Part shown: in pieces, positions 35,900-47,486 of the stretch | How the letters are laid out: each line of letters begins with the position of its first letter | Position numbering within the stretch: the first letter of the stretch is position 1 | Assembly (NCBI GenBank): GCA_038049695.1 | Contig: CP142454.1 | Location: forward strand, 88,310,501 to 88,374,500 | Length of the DNA stretch: 64,000 bases | Reading direction: 5' to 3' | DNA from: Cinnamomum chago | Lineage: Eukaryota; Streptophyta; Magnoliopsida; Laurales; Lauraceae | Position numbers and translations under genes: made by a program | The notes under the pieces: generated by a model | The model's database searches: none | Told to the model about the DNA's origin: nothing | Seen by the model: only the letters and a program-made list of their open reading frames with translations

Positions 35900-38800
35900 C
35901 CATTGATTCCATTCCCACTTTCCAGTTCTTTCCAGATCTTGCATTTTTTTTTTGAAATGTAGTTTAGAGCTTCCAAGTGATCGTCATTGCAATCGATCTA
36001 GTCAAGCGCTTTGATTTTTCTCTCCTTCTTTTCAAAAATCACTTCCAAATATGAGATCTTCTGAGCTGTGATCCTCAATTTTTTTTTAGGATCTTCACTT
36101 TATGACTGGATCTTACATTGTGAATTCGTTTTCTCTATGAAATCGATGGAAGTTTAATTTGGTTTTGTAAATGTGGTCGCATTGGATGGGAATAGCAATG
36201 GTAGATTTTAGGGATGTTTAGATGGCGGTCTCCTTAGAGCTTTTTAAGGATACAAAAGTATTCTACCGAAAAAAGAAAAAAAAACGGATACAAAAGTAAG
36301 AACCTATAGAATAGATCCTACGCACATGAATTTTAGGTTTTCATATCACTGGCACAATGGTGAGTAGGATTTTTCTGATTTGCTCAGTTCTGGATTCTTT
36401 AGTAGTCTTTTGGTGAATAGATGAATTTGAATGCTTTATTTTCCCTTTTTTTTTGTGCCTTTGGTGATGGATTTGATCAGGGAAATTCCGTTCATTTGTT
36501 AAAGCAAAAGGAGACAGCTTGTTCTCTATACCCCTGTCTGTGGATTATTTTATTCTGATAAAGCTAAAATTTGTTCTGGGTTTCTAAAGATAATCATGAC
36601 TCAGGGAGCCTAAATTATGGGTCTCTTCATTATTTTTTCTCAAAATCTCTTGGTTCTTTTTCATGATTTGTGTATATTGTTGATTCTGATTGCAAAGAAT
36701 TGTTTGATGTTCTGTTCTTGACTTTTGTATTATCTCTGTTTTATTTATGGACACTGCATTTCTTCAAGGTTGGATTTTAATCGTTTCATTCAGTTATCTC
36801 TGTTGTTGATTTCTTTGTTTGACATTAAGGCAGCAATTTCTTAACCATGTCTAAGAAAGAGTAACAAATGAAAAAAAAAAAAAAAAAAAACACACCTAAA
36901 CAAGGCTATAAACATTCTGTAAGTAATTGGAAATATTTGGAACTTGAAATTCCTGGAAATTATATTATTGAATTTTCTTTTCGCTTGATATGGATTGTTT
37001 GCTTGTGACCGATGATACCACATGGATCAAAGCTAGTTCTTAAATGGCTTGGACTCTGTCTAGTTTTTCTACCATTTTTTGAACTTGTGTACTAGCCTGG
37101 GTGGCTAGCTAGACCCTAGGAGCAGCTCACATGGGAGTGGACCTTAGCACACATTGGGGAGAAAACCATATGTACATATGAAGGAGATGACTACTTGCAC
37201 ATGTAAAGGAGATGATCTAAAAATTGAAGACAGAGCAATTGGGTGAGCAATTGTGTCACTCTACACAATGGTGTTCCATGGTGGTGGACCTATTCTATTA
37301 ACCTTTTCCCAAAAAATGAACGTAGATGAAACCCTTGTTTAAGAAGGGGGAAAAAACCATCACTTCACCATGCTTGTTTTTTCAAATGTAGAGTTATGTC
37401 AACTGAGTGGTCCATTGTCCACATTTACTCATAGTGTGATGGTAATATTTTTCATTTTAACCTGAGGGTCGTCATGTATGTTGTCAAGTATGTGGACTCC
37501 TTATTTTATCGATCTCTACTCTTTTGTATTTTGTTCCTATCAAATTATCATTCAGAGTAGCAGTCTTCATCCTCTCCATTCTCATTAACATTTCTCCTCT
37601 TGGATGTGTTTACTTACCATCTACTGTCTATTTTATGGGATATCTTTCATTGCATGTTATGATGATATGTTCTGATGCCTGATTCATAGACTCTTATTAC
37701 TGAAACTCTAATATGTTTGTCTGGATCTTTGTTGCTTCATTGTAGTGAGATTTGATTTCTATTCTATAGAATCAAAGTTAGAATTCCACTTATGTTTTGC
37801 TTTCTCTACTTGTTTTACCCAAATGTTTTGGGTTATACTAGTTTGACTTGGCCAACTCAATTGAAAACTCTCTTAACAAAATAGTCTTTTAGAGTTTTAT
37901 ACCATTTTACATCCATGAGCTACATCTTTTCTCTGAAATATTAAATTTCCACCTTCTTAATCAAATAAATTCTTATTGTTTATAGAAAATGTCAATGATC
38001 ACTCAAATTGTGGTTTTGCCACTTACTATTAAATTAGGATCTTTAGGACTTAAAGATTGTAAGCAACCTTAATCTATTACACTGGCATGATCTTTCACTC
38101 TTTCAACTCCTTTGATAAGCTCTCATTCAACAAATTATTGGATCATGTTTGTTGTGCTTCTTTTGGGGTATTTATAGATGAGATAAAAATGAGCAATTCA
38201 ACTTTATTCATTGTTCTCTGTTTCCTGGTCCTTAAGTTTATAGAGAACTCACACACACGCACACGCACACTCGAAGTCAAAAACACCAAGTGGCCATTAC
38301 ACTTCATTAATGTGATTATTGGTTCCACTAAATGGGATGATGACAATGAAAATTGTGGAAGAGGGTACCCTTGAGAGATGATATTGTGATAGACACTCAT
38401 GAAAGGCAGGCATATGAGCAAGGAGATTTAACTGCTTGATTGGTGGTTTAGTGAAACTTGCTGCAATTACTTTTCCAGGCATGTTTGGAACTTGATGTTG
38501 TATGATCAAGTGTAAGTTCCATTAACAGCTTGCACTGGATATAGAATAAAACAGGTTGAGAGTAATTTACCTTTTATCTGCTGTAAACGCGGTGGAAACT
38601 TTTATCTGCACACTTTCACATATTGACTGAACACAAGGAACAATCAATATATTAGATTGTTGTGTAATGTTATCCCAGTACCAGACAGCTTACAGTTTCT
38701 ACAAATGCATGCTAATAGAGATGATCCGCTAGTCCTTTTGCTATACATCTCCCTTATTTTTTGTGCTCCATCAACTATATCATTGATGATTGCGGTTAGA

Positions 38801-40454
38801 CTATTTCAGTTTTCAGACATGTACTTTGGTTATCATGAACAATAGCCTTTGGAAGTTGACCTCATGATGAGCCAATCATATTAACCAGTCTCTAAAATCT
38901 TTCCTATATTATTCAGTGTCTCTAAAATCTCTACTTTCTTTATCCATGTTATGGTGATGGCTCTTTTCAATTGAATATGCAAAATGTCCTAAATTTGGCT
39001 GTGTGTTCTTTGTTATTATCTTATACTGTTTGATGGTTATCTAGACATTGATCGTGTCTCCTTTTATCTTTTCACTTTGGGAGGTGAGAATTTATCAAAG
39101 CTATAGCATTCTCACTGCCTTTTTGTTTTACTATTTTCCTTTTCTATTATGAATTTATCATTTTCTCTTCATCCCTGTTTAAATTTTAAATTAGTCCCTG
39201 TGTTGATTACTCTTCTTTTTTTATCCTGTTGTTTTGTTTGCTAGCACTTCGATCGGACTCACCTGAGGAGTAACTTCAGGAAGACATATAAGAAGGGTCA
39301 TGGCTGCCTTGGGGAACTCAGTTCTATCTGTTTAGTTGTGCTTGATGTTGTCAGGATACTGTCATGGCCTGGAAATTTTTCAGACAATCTTATTTTGAGG
39401 TTGGTAATTAGATAATGACTATTATCACACTGAACTAATTCAACTTCTTTCCTTTCCAACCAAATTTGGATGTTTTGCAAACCTTTGCTTGCATTTAAAT
39501 AGCAGCAGATGGATATGTGCTTTCATTGGAAAACCATTAGTGTATCATACTCTGTATTTTTCTCTCCACCTGAAGGTGCATCATGCTGCCTTCTTCTCCA
39601 ATTCCAATGGCTTAAATGGTAGCAGAACCATGGCCCTATTTGAATTCTATCTTTCTTGTTTGGTTGATGGATTTCAAATTACTAAGGATGGAGGCATAGT
39701 AATAATGTCTTATATTTGCAAATATCAACATCCTGTTCATGAGCATCCTGCTATCTCATCCAATGAGCAACCAACTTATCTCATCCATTGAGCATGTATA
39801 ACAGGAAAAGATATCCCATTAATAAAAGTGAGTGGGATAGAAGACATTTTTAGGTCATCTATATCATCACCACCATCATCCAATCCTCGTAAGCCTCATC
39901 ATATACCATTAGTTTGTTGGTTCTACTTCTGAACTATAGGTCTTGTCTTAATCCCTGTTTGATACTGCCTAAACCGCGCGCGTGTAACCCTATTTTTTAC
40001 AAATCATAGTTCATGCATTTGGTTAATTTTGAGTTGCTTGTCACAATTGTCTTATTGTCTGCCACAATCAATTTTAGGCGGTGTTACAAGTAGCTAAACT
40101 TACAGATCATCTGAGTTACTTAGTGCAGAGTAACCTTGTCCCAAAGGATTCTAGCATTAAAATAGATATAACTTTTGTGACATAACATATGTGGCAGTTA
40201 TTTTGTACTTTGCCATACATAATTACAGGAAAACAAAGCTAATTATATGCAATTAGAGATGCAAGGAAACTGAATGTAGAGCAACTGAATAACTGGACCC
40301 CATAACAAATACAATTTTAATTTTTCATGTTAGAAAAATAATGGGTTCTTTTATATCCATCAGCTGTTTAAAAATGTTGTTCATTTCCCATACAGTTCAG
40401 CCTACAATGGCTCTCTGTTCTGGGCATGTACAGCGCTGTACAGAAAGTTTCTAG
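35900..40454 (+). other. CACTA-1 interior without assigned gene
   Basis: Intron-like AT/T-rich DNA between the leader and the H2A fragment. Two pieces look exon-like but are unassigned: 38657-38845 (hydrophobic, DDPLVLLLYISLIFCAPS) and about 39244-39320 (HFDRTHLRSNFRKTYKKGHG after a TAG acceptor). They may be further captured fragments. Confidence 0.4.
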
Positions 40455-40593
40455 TCTGACCATAGCCCATGGTGGGGTTATTCCCAACATTAACCCAGTC
40501 CTCCTTCCCAAGAAAACTGCTAAAAAAACAGCCAAAGAGCCCAAGTCATCTTCAAAAGCCCCTAAATCTCCTAAGAAAGCTGCAGCTGCTTGA
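40455..40593 (+). pseudogene. Captured last exon of a histone H2A gene (H2A.W-like tail)
   Basis: After an acceptor-like TTTCTAG the frame reads [20 protein letters not shown], then [14 protein letters not shown] and [11 protein letters not shown] with its own stop at 40591-40593. TIAHGGV-PNI-PVLLPKK is the docking end of plant H2A, and the C-terminal KSPKK is typical of the plant H2A.W class that sits in heterochromatin. The histone fold (first two thirds) is absent, so no nucleosome-forming histone can be made. Confidence 0.85.
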
Positions 40594-41846
40594 TATGACT
40601 TCATTTTAAGTCCACTTCTTTACTGTTCTCTCTCTTCAATCCCTTTTGTAATTGTGGATTTACTTTACCTTTGTTGTGTAGACTAGGGGATGGGAGATTT
40701 AAACCATTGGAATTAGCTTTTTTTCTCTTCTTTGTTTTCTTTTTCCTTAGAACTTAATGACAACGGTTTTAACTTGTTAATTTCTAGGTATGTTTCTAAT
40801 GTATTGAGAAAAGGTATGTTTCTAACTAGTTTTTAATTACTTCTGATGTTGGAGTGCATGATTGCACCAATGCATGGCGGTGGAACATGTCAATACCTAT
40901 AAATTGAATGGTTAAAGTGTGACATAATTCTTCACTGGACATGCAGAAAATGCTGTCCGTGTTTTCATAGCTAACCTCGATTTATTGATAACTGAAACAG
41001 ACTTATTTAACAATGCTATTTAGATTTTATGCAAAAGTGTTTTTAAGGCCTGTTTCACTGGGGCGGGACCTACTTTGCTCTGTAACACCTCTCTTTCTTC
41101 CTTTTCTTTTTCATTGAAGAAAATAGTGAGATGGGTGCTTTTGTTTATGGTCATAGATTCACTCAAATGACAGCATTTAGCTTTTGATTGATGGGAGAGC
41201 AAGAATACTCAAATGGGGTTTGTAAAAATCTATGTAGCAGCCTCATTTCCTCAGTGGGGTTTCATGAAATATTGAAATCCTTCTTGTCTAAATCTATGCA
41301 TTTTTACATATTTATGCATTTTTCCAAGAATATTTAAATAGATTTTGTAAAAATCTATGCATTTTTACATATTTAAGTTTTTTTTTTTCCTTCTTGTTGC
41401 TTTTCCCTGAGATCTACCTATGGATATTAATATTAGCATCAGGTTTTTGTTCATTATAAACTGGGATTGGGTTGTTTGATGTTTAAATGCTGATATTTTA
41501 CCTAATTCTTCTATAAAGTTGTAATCCTCAAATCTGTTCTTCTTGGTTAGCTCATAACATGTTAATTACTGATGTAGGGCCTCCTTTTCATCTTGAGTTT
41601 TGAGTTCAAGATCTGGAGTTTATTTTATTTATTTTTTACACGATTTGTGCAGCCATCCATTTGATTCCTCAAAATGGGGACGCATATGCTGGTTCCTCAT
41701 AACAAAAGGGATTTTTGTTGAAGTGATATGCGTTTAAATATTTCAAGGTTGGTGGAGCCCTCAAGATTTATCAATGTGTGACTTGAAAAAATTCGTCGGT
41801 TATTCATCTTTGACTAAGCTTTGTTTCTGTGTGCTAATCAAAACAG

Positions 41847-42030
41847 GGTGATGATAATAGATCTTGATGCTCATCAAGGGAATGGCCATGAAATGGACTT
41901 TGCCCCTGATTGTAGTATCCTTGACCTCTGAGTATGTTGGCAACTTGGCATGATTTGACCTCTATGAATTTCACTAACCACTTTAGTGCTTACAGGAAGA
42001 GTCTATATTCTGGATATTTGTTTCATAATA
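41847..42030 (+). pseudogene. Captured class IV histone deacetylase (HDA2/HDAC11-type) exons
   Basis: Exon starting 41847 after AAACAG reads VMIIDLDAHQGNGHEMDFAP; a second short exon starting 41996 after TTACAG reads GRVYILDIC. D-LDAHQGNG-E-DF and RVYILD are the active-site strand and following strand of class IV deacetylases, where the Asp and His of DLDAH coordinate the catalytic zinc. After RVYILD the similarity stops, so only about 30 conserved residues remain and the domain cannot fold. Confidence 0.82.
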
Positions 42031-42263
42031 TTGAGTTTCTTATTTAAATGTGGTTACTGGTTGCTCTATGTAGATGTTTCATGGAGAATATCATGTGGGA
42101 CATTCTTATAATCTGTTGGTGAATCTAATAGTGTCCTGTTGTTTGTTATGGGAAATGGGATGAACAGAAGCAGAAGATTGCGTTGGCTAAGCAATTGAAT
42201 CTCCGTCCAAGACAAGTGGAAGTATGGTTCCAGAACCGCAGAGCAAGGTGTGTGTATGAATTT

Positions 42264-44462
42264 TGTTAGGAATTTTCTAGATTGCAATTTGATGGATGCA
42301 TATCATTCTAGCATCATTTGATTTACACACTTGCATTGGTTTTAAAGTAAACTTGAAATCTTGATTTATTCATGCATTGTTTTTAAGATCTTGTTTTATG
42401 CATGATTTGTTTTTAAATCTTGGATGCATTTGTTTTAGAAAAGAGTTTTCAAGAAATCAAGCAAGCCTTTGTTTTAAAAGTTTTGAAACTTTTTAGGCTT
42501 TTTATGTCATGTTTTAAAAACCTTTAAAATCTTTAAAACATGTTTTCCAAGCTTGATTTAGTGGCCAAAAGGTCCCCCAAAGAAATAACTTTGAAATGGC
42601 AAAAGTTGGAAATTTTGTCAAAAAGGGGGAGTCCCGGCAGTGTCGCCGGTCGACCGAGAGGCAGGTCTCGGTCGACCGAGACAACTGCAGGCAAAAATTG
42701 CCTGGGAGCACCAACGGTCAGAAATATGACCGTTGTGTGTTCTCGGTCGACCGAGGCCTGTTTGCCGGTCGACCGAGAACTAGCCGTTGGCCACTTTTCC
42801 CTATAAATATGAGTTCTTTCCCTTGCCAAAAGTTGGGAATTTTTAACCCCTCCTTGAGAGGATTTGAGGCATATCAAAAGGGAAAAGAACCAAGGGATGA
42901 AGGGGAAGATTAGGAAAGCTAAAGCTTGGATTAATGAAGTTAAACCACCAAGTAGGCTCTTCCTTTCTTAATCATATGTTTGCATGCTCTTGTTTTATTT
43001 TTGGTAAATCATTTCTAGCATGTTAAACTATGTTTGTGTTGTGTCCTTAACATATTTTATGTTTTGAGTTGATTTATTGTTTTGGATACAACATCACATG
43101 ATTCAATCCAAGTAGTACTTGAATTGGTAAATCAAAGTAGATCATGTTAATGAAAGAACTTTGGTAAATCATATGTAACATGATCCATATACTTGGTTGA
43201 ATCTTTGATTGTTGTTTTCCATCATAAGAACATCTCTCTCAAAACTAACTTATGTTTTGGATTCAACTTCTTTACAAATCATATGTTTTCATGTTTTGTT
43301 TTATCATTGGTAAATCTTTGTAACATGTTAATCTATGATGTGTTGTATCCTTAGCATGTGTTATATTTTGAATAGATCTATTGTTTTGGATACATCACCA
43401 TTGATTCATCAAAGTAGTACTTTATCTTTGGTAAATCTAAGTAGATCATGTTAATGAAATATGTAACATGATTCATATACTTTGTTGAATCATTGGTTGT
43501 TGTTTTTCCATCATAAGAAAATCTCTTTCAAATGTATCTTATGTTTTGGATTCAACATCATTACAAATCATATGTGTATTATTGTTTTTAAAGTATCAAC
43601 TTGCTTTACTTTGATAGGTATATCATTTTCAAGTTGTCTTTATAATTACATATGATTTGTCCCCTTACTTCAATCAAATCTAATTTTATGTTTTGAGCTT
43701 CATTGATGATTTGATTGACATCCCTATGCATCACATGTTTAGAGCTAATCCATTTCATACAACTTGTGTAACTTTGATATCATTAACAAGTTGTTACTTT
43801 TAACATGTGATTGCATTACATCCTCAATCATAAATGTTTTTGAGCTAAAACTTTCAAAAGCCTTAGGCATACATTTATGAGCTTTCATTTTAAAAATGAT
43901 TGAGGACATCACACACACACTTCATTTGTTTTCATCTTTGCATTCATAGTGTGAGTGTGTATTTGTATTTCACTTCCATATCCGCCTATTTTAGAGGCAA
44001 ATGTAATGAGCTAAAATGAATCTCCATCTAGTGTATTAAAGACACAACTTAGTGAGATAACCAACCTATGGTTGAAGAGGTTATTGCTTAGCCTATAAAA
44101 GCATATTGTATAGGTTGATGTTAAGCCTTGAAAAACATCAATGTAAAGGTTATTGCTTAGCCTTGGAAAGCATATTGTAAAGGTTATTGCTTAGCCTATT
44201 GAAAAGCATAAATAGTGGAAATCCGGTGGGGTGTTGGATCACAAGCCGGTAGTGGATGTAGGCATTGAGGCCGAACCACTATAAATCCTTGTGTGATGGT
44301 GCTTGCTTTGTGGTGATTGTTTATATTAGCTTCCGCATATTGTTTGATAATCATCACTTGTGACTAGTTTGTTTTAAAGAAGTTAAAATTGTTAAAATTG
44401 GTCATAAAAGAAGCTCACCCTATTCACCCCCCCTCTAGGGTTCGGATCCCCATGGACTTACA
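42264..44462 (+). repeat. 5' LTR of the hairpin retrotransposon
   Basis: TG...CA ended, 2199 bp, offset 5223 bp from the 3' LTR. The first 500 bp hold the promoter region (palindromes and TATA). 43000-43950 is AT-rich and itself contains hairpins, for example CAAATCATATGT 43564-43575 with 43648-43659, enclosing CAACTTG 43597-43603 with 43630-43636 whose loop contains AGGTATATCATTTT; CAATCAAATC 43671-43680 with 43708-43717; and TCCTCAATCAT 43821-43831 with 43896-43906. TTGGTAAATC words recur five or six times. The open frames at 42533-42913 occur in both LTRs and are not genes. Confidence 0.93.
42646..42809 (+). promoter_or_regulatory. LTR promoter: four GGTCGACC palindromes and a TATA box
   Basis: CGGTCGACCGAG occurs at about 42647-42658, 42669-42680, 42744-42755 and 42766-42777; the second and third are extended to CTCGGTCGACCGAG. 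Between the pairs lies CAACGGTC (42712-42719) facing GACCGTTG (42728-42735) across eight bases. TATAAATA follows at 42802-42809. Paired repeats upstream of a TATA box are the usual site of enhancer boxes in plant LTRs such as Tnt1. The binding factor is unknown. The same set recurs in the 3' LTR 5223 bp further on. Confidence 0.7.
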
Positions 44463-44464
44463 AG

Positions 44465-44475
44465 TGGTATCAGAG
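44465..44475 (+). other. Primer-binding site (initiator tRNA-Met)
   Basis: TGGTATCAGAG begins two bases after the LTR end and is complementary to the 3' end of plant initiator methionine tRNA, the usual primer for plant LTR retrotransposon minus-strand synthesis. Confidence 0.9.
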
Positions 44476-44610
44476 AGGGTTACTCCATTTTAGGGCTTAA
44501 CAACCCGGAGTTGATCCTTGCTAGATTTGAACCCTAGTGTTGTGATTTAATTGCATATCTTTTTAAAGATTTCCACTATGATTGAAAATGATATTTCCCT
44601 AGCCTCATTG

Positions 44611-46893
44611 CACCACTCTTAGTCTTTTTCAAGTTATATCTTTAAGAGTTGGTGAGTCCTCAAAGTGATCTTTCAAGGACAACCTTTTCAAGGCTTTAGG
44701 TGAATTTTCAAAGGTAGACTATTTGAGTAACCTTAGGCCTTGCTCCCCCTAGACCAACCTATTCTTTTTAGTCAAATCTTTTTGTTGGTCTTTGTTACAT
44801 TTGCATTTTGTTGCTTTTTAGTCACATCTTTTAAAATGCAATGTTCCTTTGTGATCATTTGATTTTGTCTTCATGAACTTTTATAGTTATATCTCATGGT
44901 TTTCAAAATCCTTTGATTGCAACCTTTTCATGATGGATTTGCATTTTGATCATATAGTTATATTTCTTGTAGTGCATATCTATTCATGATCAATTGATTG
45001 TGATTACAAATGCTTTCATAGCTAGTTTTTCATGATCAATTGATGTTGGAAAATCATTTGATGTTTGTCATAGTTAGATCCTTTTTGGAAATCAAATGAT
45101 TTGAAGCAACCTTAGTTTTCCATTGATTTACAAGTTATATCTTTTGATATGGAAAATTTGTAAGTGTCTATTGTTTTTACAAATTGAAAACTTTACAATA
45201 GTACACTTCTTGTTTTTCAAAATCACTTGCTCTTAATTCTATAAATGATTCTTTGTTGGAATTTCATACATTGAAGTGATTTGAAAAACTTTGGAAAATG
45301 TTCTAAGCTTTATTAGTTATATTTATAGAAGCATTTTCCTTGAATTTATTTCCTTGTGCCTAATTATGATTGTATCTTTTGAAAGGAAATAATTTTTACA
45401 AACAATTTGCATCTTTGCTCTTTTAGTTATATTTCTTTATGCAAATTGATTTTGATGTCTTACATTGCTTGGTTGGATATGGTTTCATTGATTTGCATTT
45501 TTGTGATTATCTTGGTATATATTCTCATTAATGCATTTTGATGATTGTTTATGTGCTTTATAGTAAAATCTTGTTTTTGAGCTTTTTAAGTACATATGTG
45601 ATTTTATGTGCTAAGTTCATTTGGTATAGACCTCATATCCATTTTCCATTGCATTGTAAGCTTAGTACATTTGCTAAGAGTGGAGATGTTACATGATAGA
45701 TTGATTTCTTTAACTTCATACCTTCTTGTGCTTAAATAGTTATATTCCTTTTTGGATGATTGGTATGAGTTAGATCTTGAATGTTGATTAATCCTCTCTA
45801 TGCAAATGTCATAGTGTTCTATGTATGGTTGTGGTATTTATAATATTTGTTGAAACCATACTAGAACCCAAATCCATCCTCTTTGCCTTCTAGTCATATT
45901 TTTATTGGATGGTTATGATGTTGATTCATGTGTATTTTCTAAGTGTTTTCATTCTTATACATGTTTCAACTTCATAAGTAGTGTTCTTAATCATATGAAA
46001 CTCTTTGAAACCCATTTCTCATATTTCTATATGTTTGATGGATATCTTAGATGTTGAATTCATATGATTTAGACACTTTGGAAATTGCATGCTTTACCAA
46101 GTCATATCTTTTTGCATTGCAATTTCTCTTGTTCATCACTATGCTCTTTAGTTATATCTTTAAAAGTGATGAATATGCATTTATGATGCTTGATGGAACT
46201 TTGTGTTTGCCTCATTCTTGCTCTTTATCATGTTATCAAATTCAATTGATTTCAATTGGTATAATGATTGATTGATTTGATTTCTTGTGAATGTGATAAA
46301 CCTTGTGTGCATTGGATTGAACTTGATAAGTAATATGTTTGTTCCATGTCACACACCATTAGCATCATAATGTTCATGTTGCCACCTCTTTTGCTCTCAT
46401 AGGTATATCTCATGACCACCATGTTTATGTGTTCATAATATTGGTTGGTTATTAGTTGAGGTTGGCTTCATGCTTGAATTTCATTTCACTCATCTTGCAC
46501 TTTAATAGTCATATTTAATGATTGAATGAAATGATTTTCAAAACTTTCATAGCATATGTTCTTCTTAGTTAAATTTTTTGATGCTATGATTAGTAAACCC
46601 CATTGCTTCATGGATAGCTCTAATTTGGATTTTTCCTAATAGGTATATCTTTAAATCCATTTTAGAGTGATTGATTTTATTAAGTCATATCCTTAGATCT
46701 CAATTGGTATTCTTTGTTTTTCCAATTGATATCCATGATTGCTTTTCTCTTTGACCTTGCTTTCTTTTGGCAATTTGATCATATGAGCTTTATAGTTAAA
46801 TGAATCTAATCCTTTCCTTGAAGTTGACCCTCATTGGTAAAACCATCTTCTTCTTGCATCTAATAGTTAAATCTTTGTCAAATGTTTGACAAA
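44611..46893 (+). repeat. Array of about twenty hairpins with unlike stems and a common loop motif
   Basis: Each unit is an inverted repeat whose arms are unique to that unit, around a loop of mostly 20-40 nt holding a TAGTTATATCTTT-like word. Arm pairs: 44611-44620/44644-44654; 44751-44758/44784-44791; 44801-44809/44833-44841; 44861-44867/44904-44910; 44936-44943/44973-44980; 44989-44998/45035-45044; 45051-45062/45091-45102 (12 bp); 45116-45123/45149-45156; 45162-45174/45195-45208; 45213-45228/45274-45288; 45293-45305/45326-45339; 45346-45355/45383-45392; 45403-45412/45439-45448; 45550-45558/45588-45596; 45716-45722/45762-45768; 45874-45879/45907-45912; 46081-46089/46118-46126; 46132-46140/46165-46173; 46481-46492/46523-46534; 46547-46555/46581-46589; 46618-46632/46653-46667; 46696-46707/46722-46733. 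Motifs start near 44631, 44769, 44819, 44884, 44955, 45071, 45132, 45314, 45424, 45561, 45738, 45891, 46099, 46149, 46400, 46506, 46566, 46640, 46682, 46793 and 46864. A few stems (45162, 45213, 46696) lack a clear motif. Confidence 0.88.
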
Positions 46894-47094
46894 AGGAGAG
46901 AATGGATTGAGGGGGAGTGTAAACCTTCATAGGAAGTATTAGTTTTGATCAAATTGACCCTTAGATTGCCTTTGAGCCCTTAGAGACTACTACCTCACAT
47001 GATAGCCTGTTATGTATTTCATTTTCGATTTCATTTGTTAACAGGTGCTACTAAAGGTATTTTCTTTGTTTCATGTGTGTAGGTACCTTTGCAA

Positions 47095-47486
47095 TTTAAT
47101 GGCAAAGGGGGAGAAATTATGCAAGTTCTCAAAAGGGTAAAGAGAATGTCCAAGTTTCCTAAGAAGAGGTTTTGTATGATCTTCTACAAGGGGAGAGAAT
47201 ACATACCTTGCCAAAGGGAGAAAGAGGCATGGTCAAAGGGGGAGAGCTATTAGAAGAAAGAAAGCTTGGAGCTAAAGAAGATGCTTGGCCAAAGAAAGAA
47301 AGAAGAAAGAAAGATTGAAGATTGATCAAGCACCAAGCATCATGAAGAATGAAGAGAAGAAAAGAGCCCAAGCTAAGATAAGCATCCAAGAAGATTTCAA
47401 GCCTTGTCCAGCTGAGGGGGAGCTGAAGACGAAGTGTGTAATTTCAGTGGTGAGTGTGTTTGCCATCAAATTGCAAAGGGGGAGAT
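47095..47486 (+). other. Purine-rich 3' interior with repeated polypurine tract
   Basis: AAAGGGGGAGA occurs near 47103, 47235 and, before the 3' LTR, at 47475-47485; GAGGGGGAGCTG lies near 47415. The last copy directly abuts the LTR and is the plus-strand primer site. The sequence between is AAG/GAA-rich. Its + strand frame (47285-47503) is low-complexity and runs into the LTR, so it is not called as a gene. Confidence 0.75.

Noticed and set aside
35521-35944. Arginine/glutamate-rich proteins on the - strand
   Set aside because: Translations of the CT-rich simple repeat in the CACTA-1 leader.
38657-38845. Auxin carrier (PIN/PILS) fragment in CACTA-1
   Set aside because: Only loose hydrophobic likeness around DDPL and a proline; not enough to name a family.
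42533-42913. Open frames of 88-114 codons repeated at 47756-48136
   Set aside because: They occur on both strands within the palindrome-rich LTR, have no family features and are duplicated only because the LTR is.
44611-46893. CRISPR-like or simple satellite array
   Set aside because: Unit spacing varies, flanking arms are not direct repeats, and there are no spacers of constant size. Only the loop word recurs.
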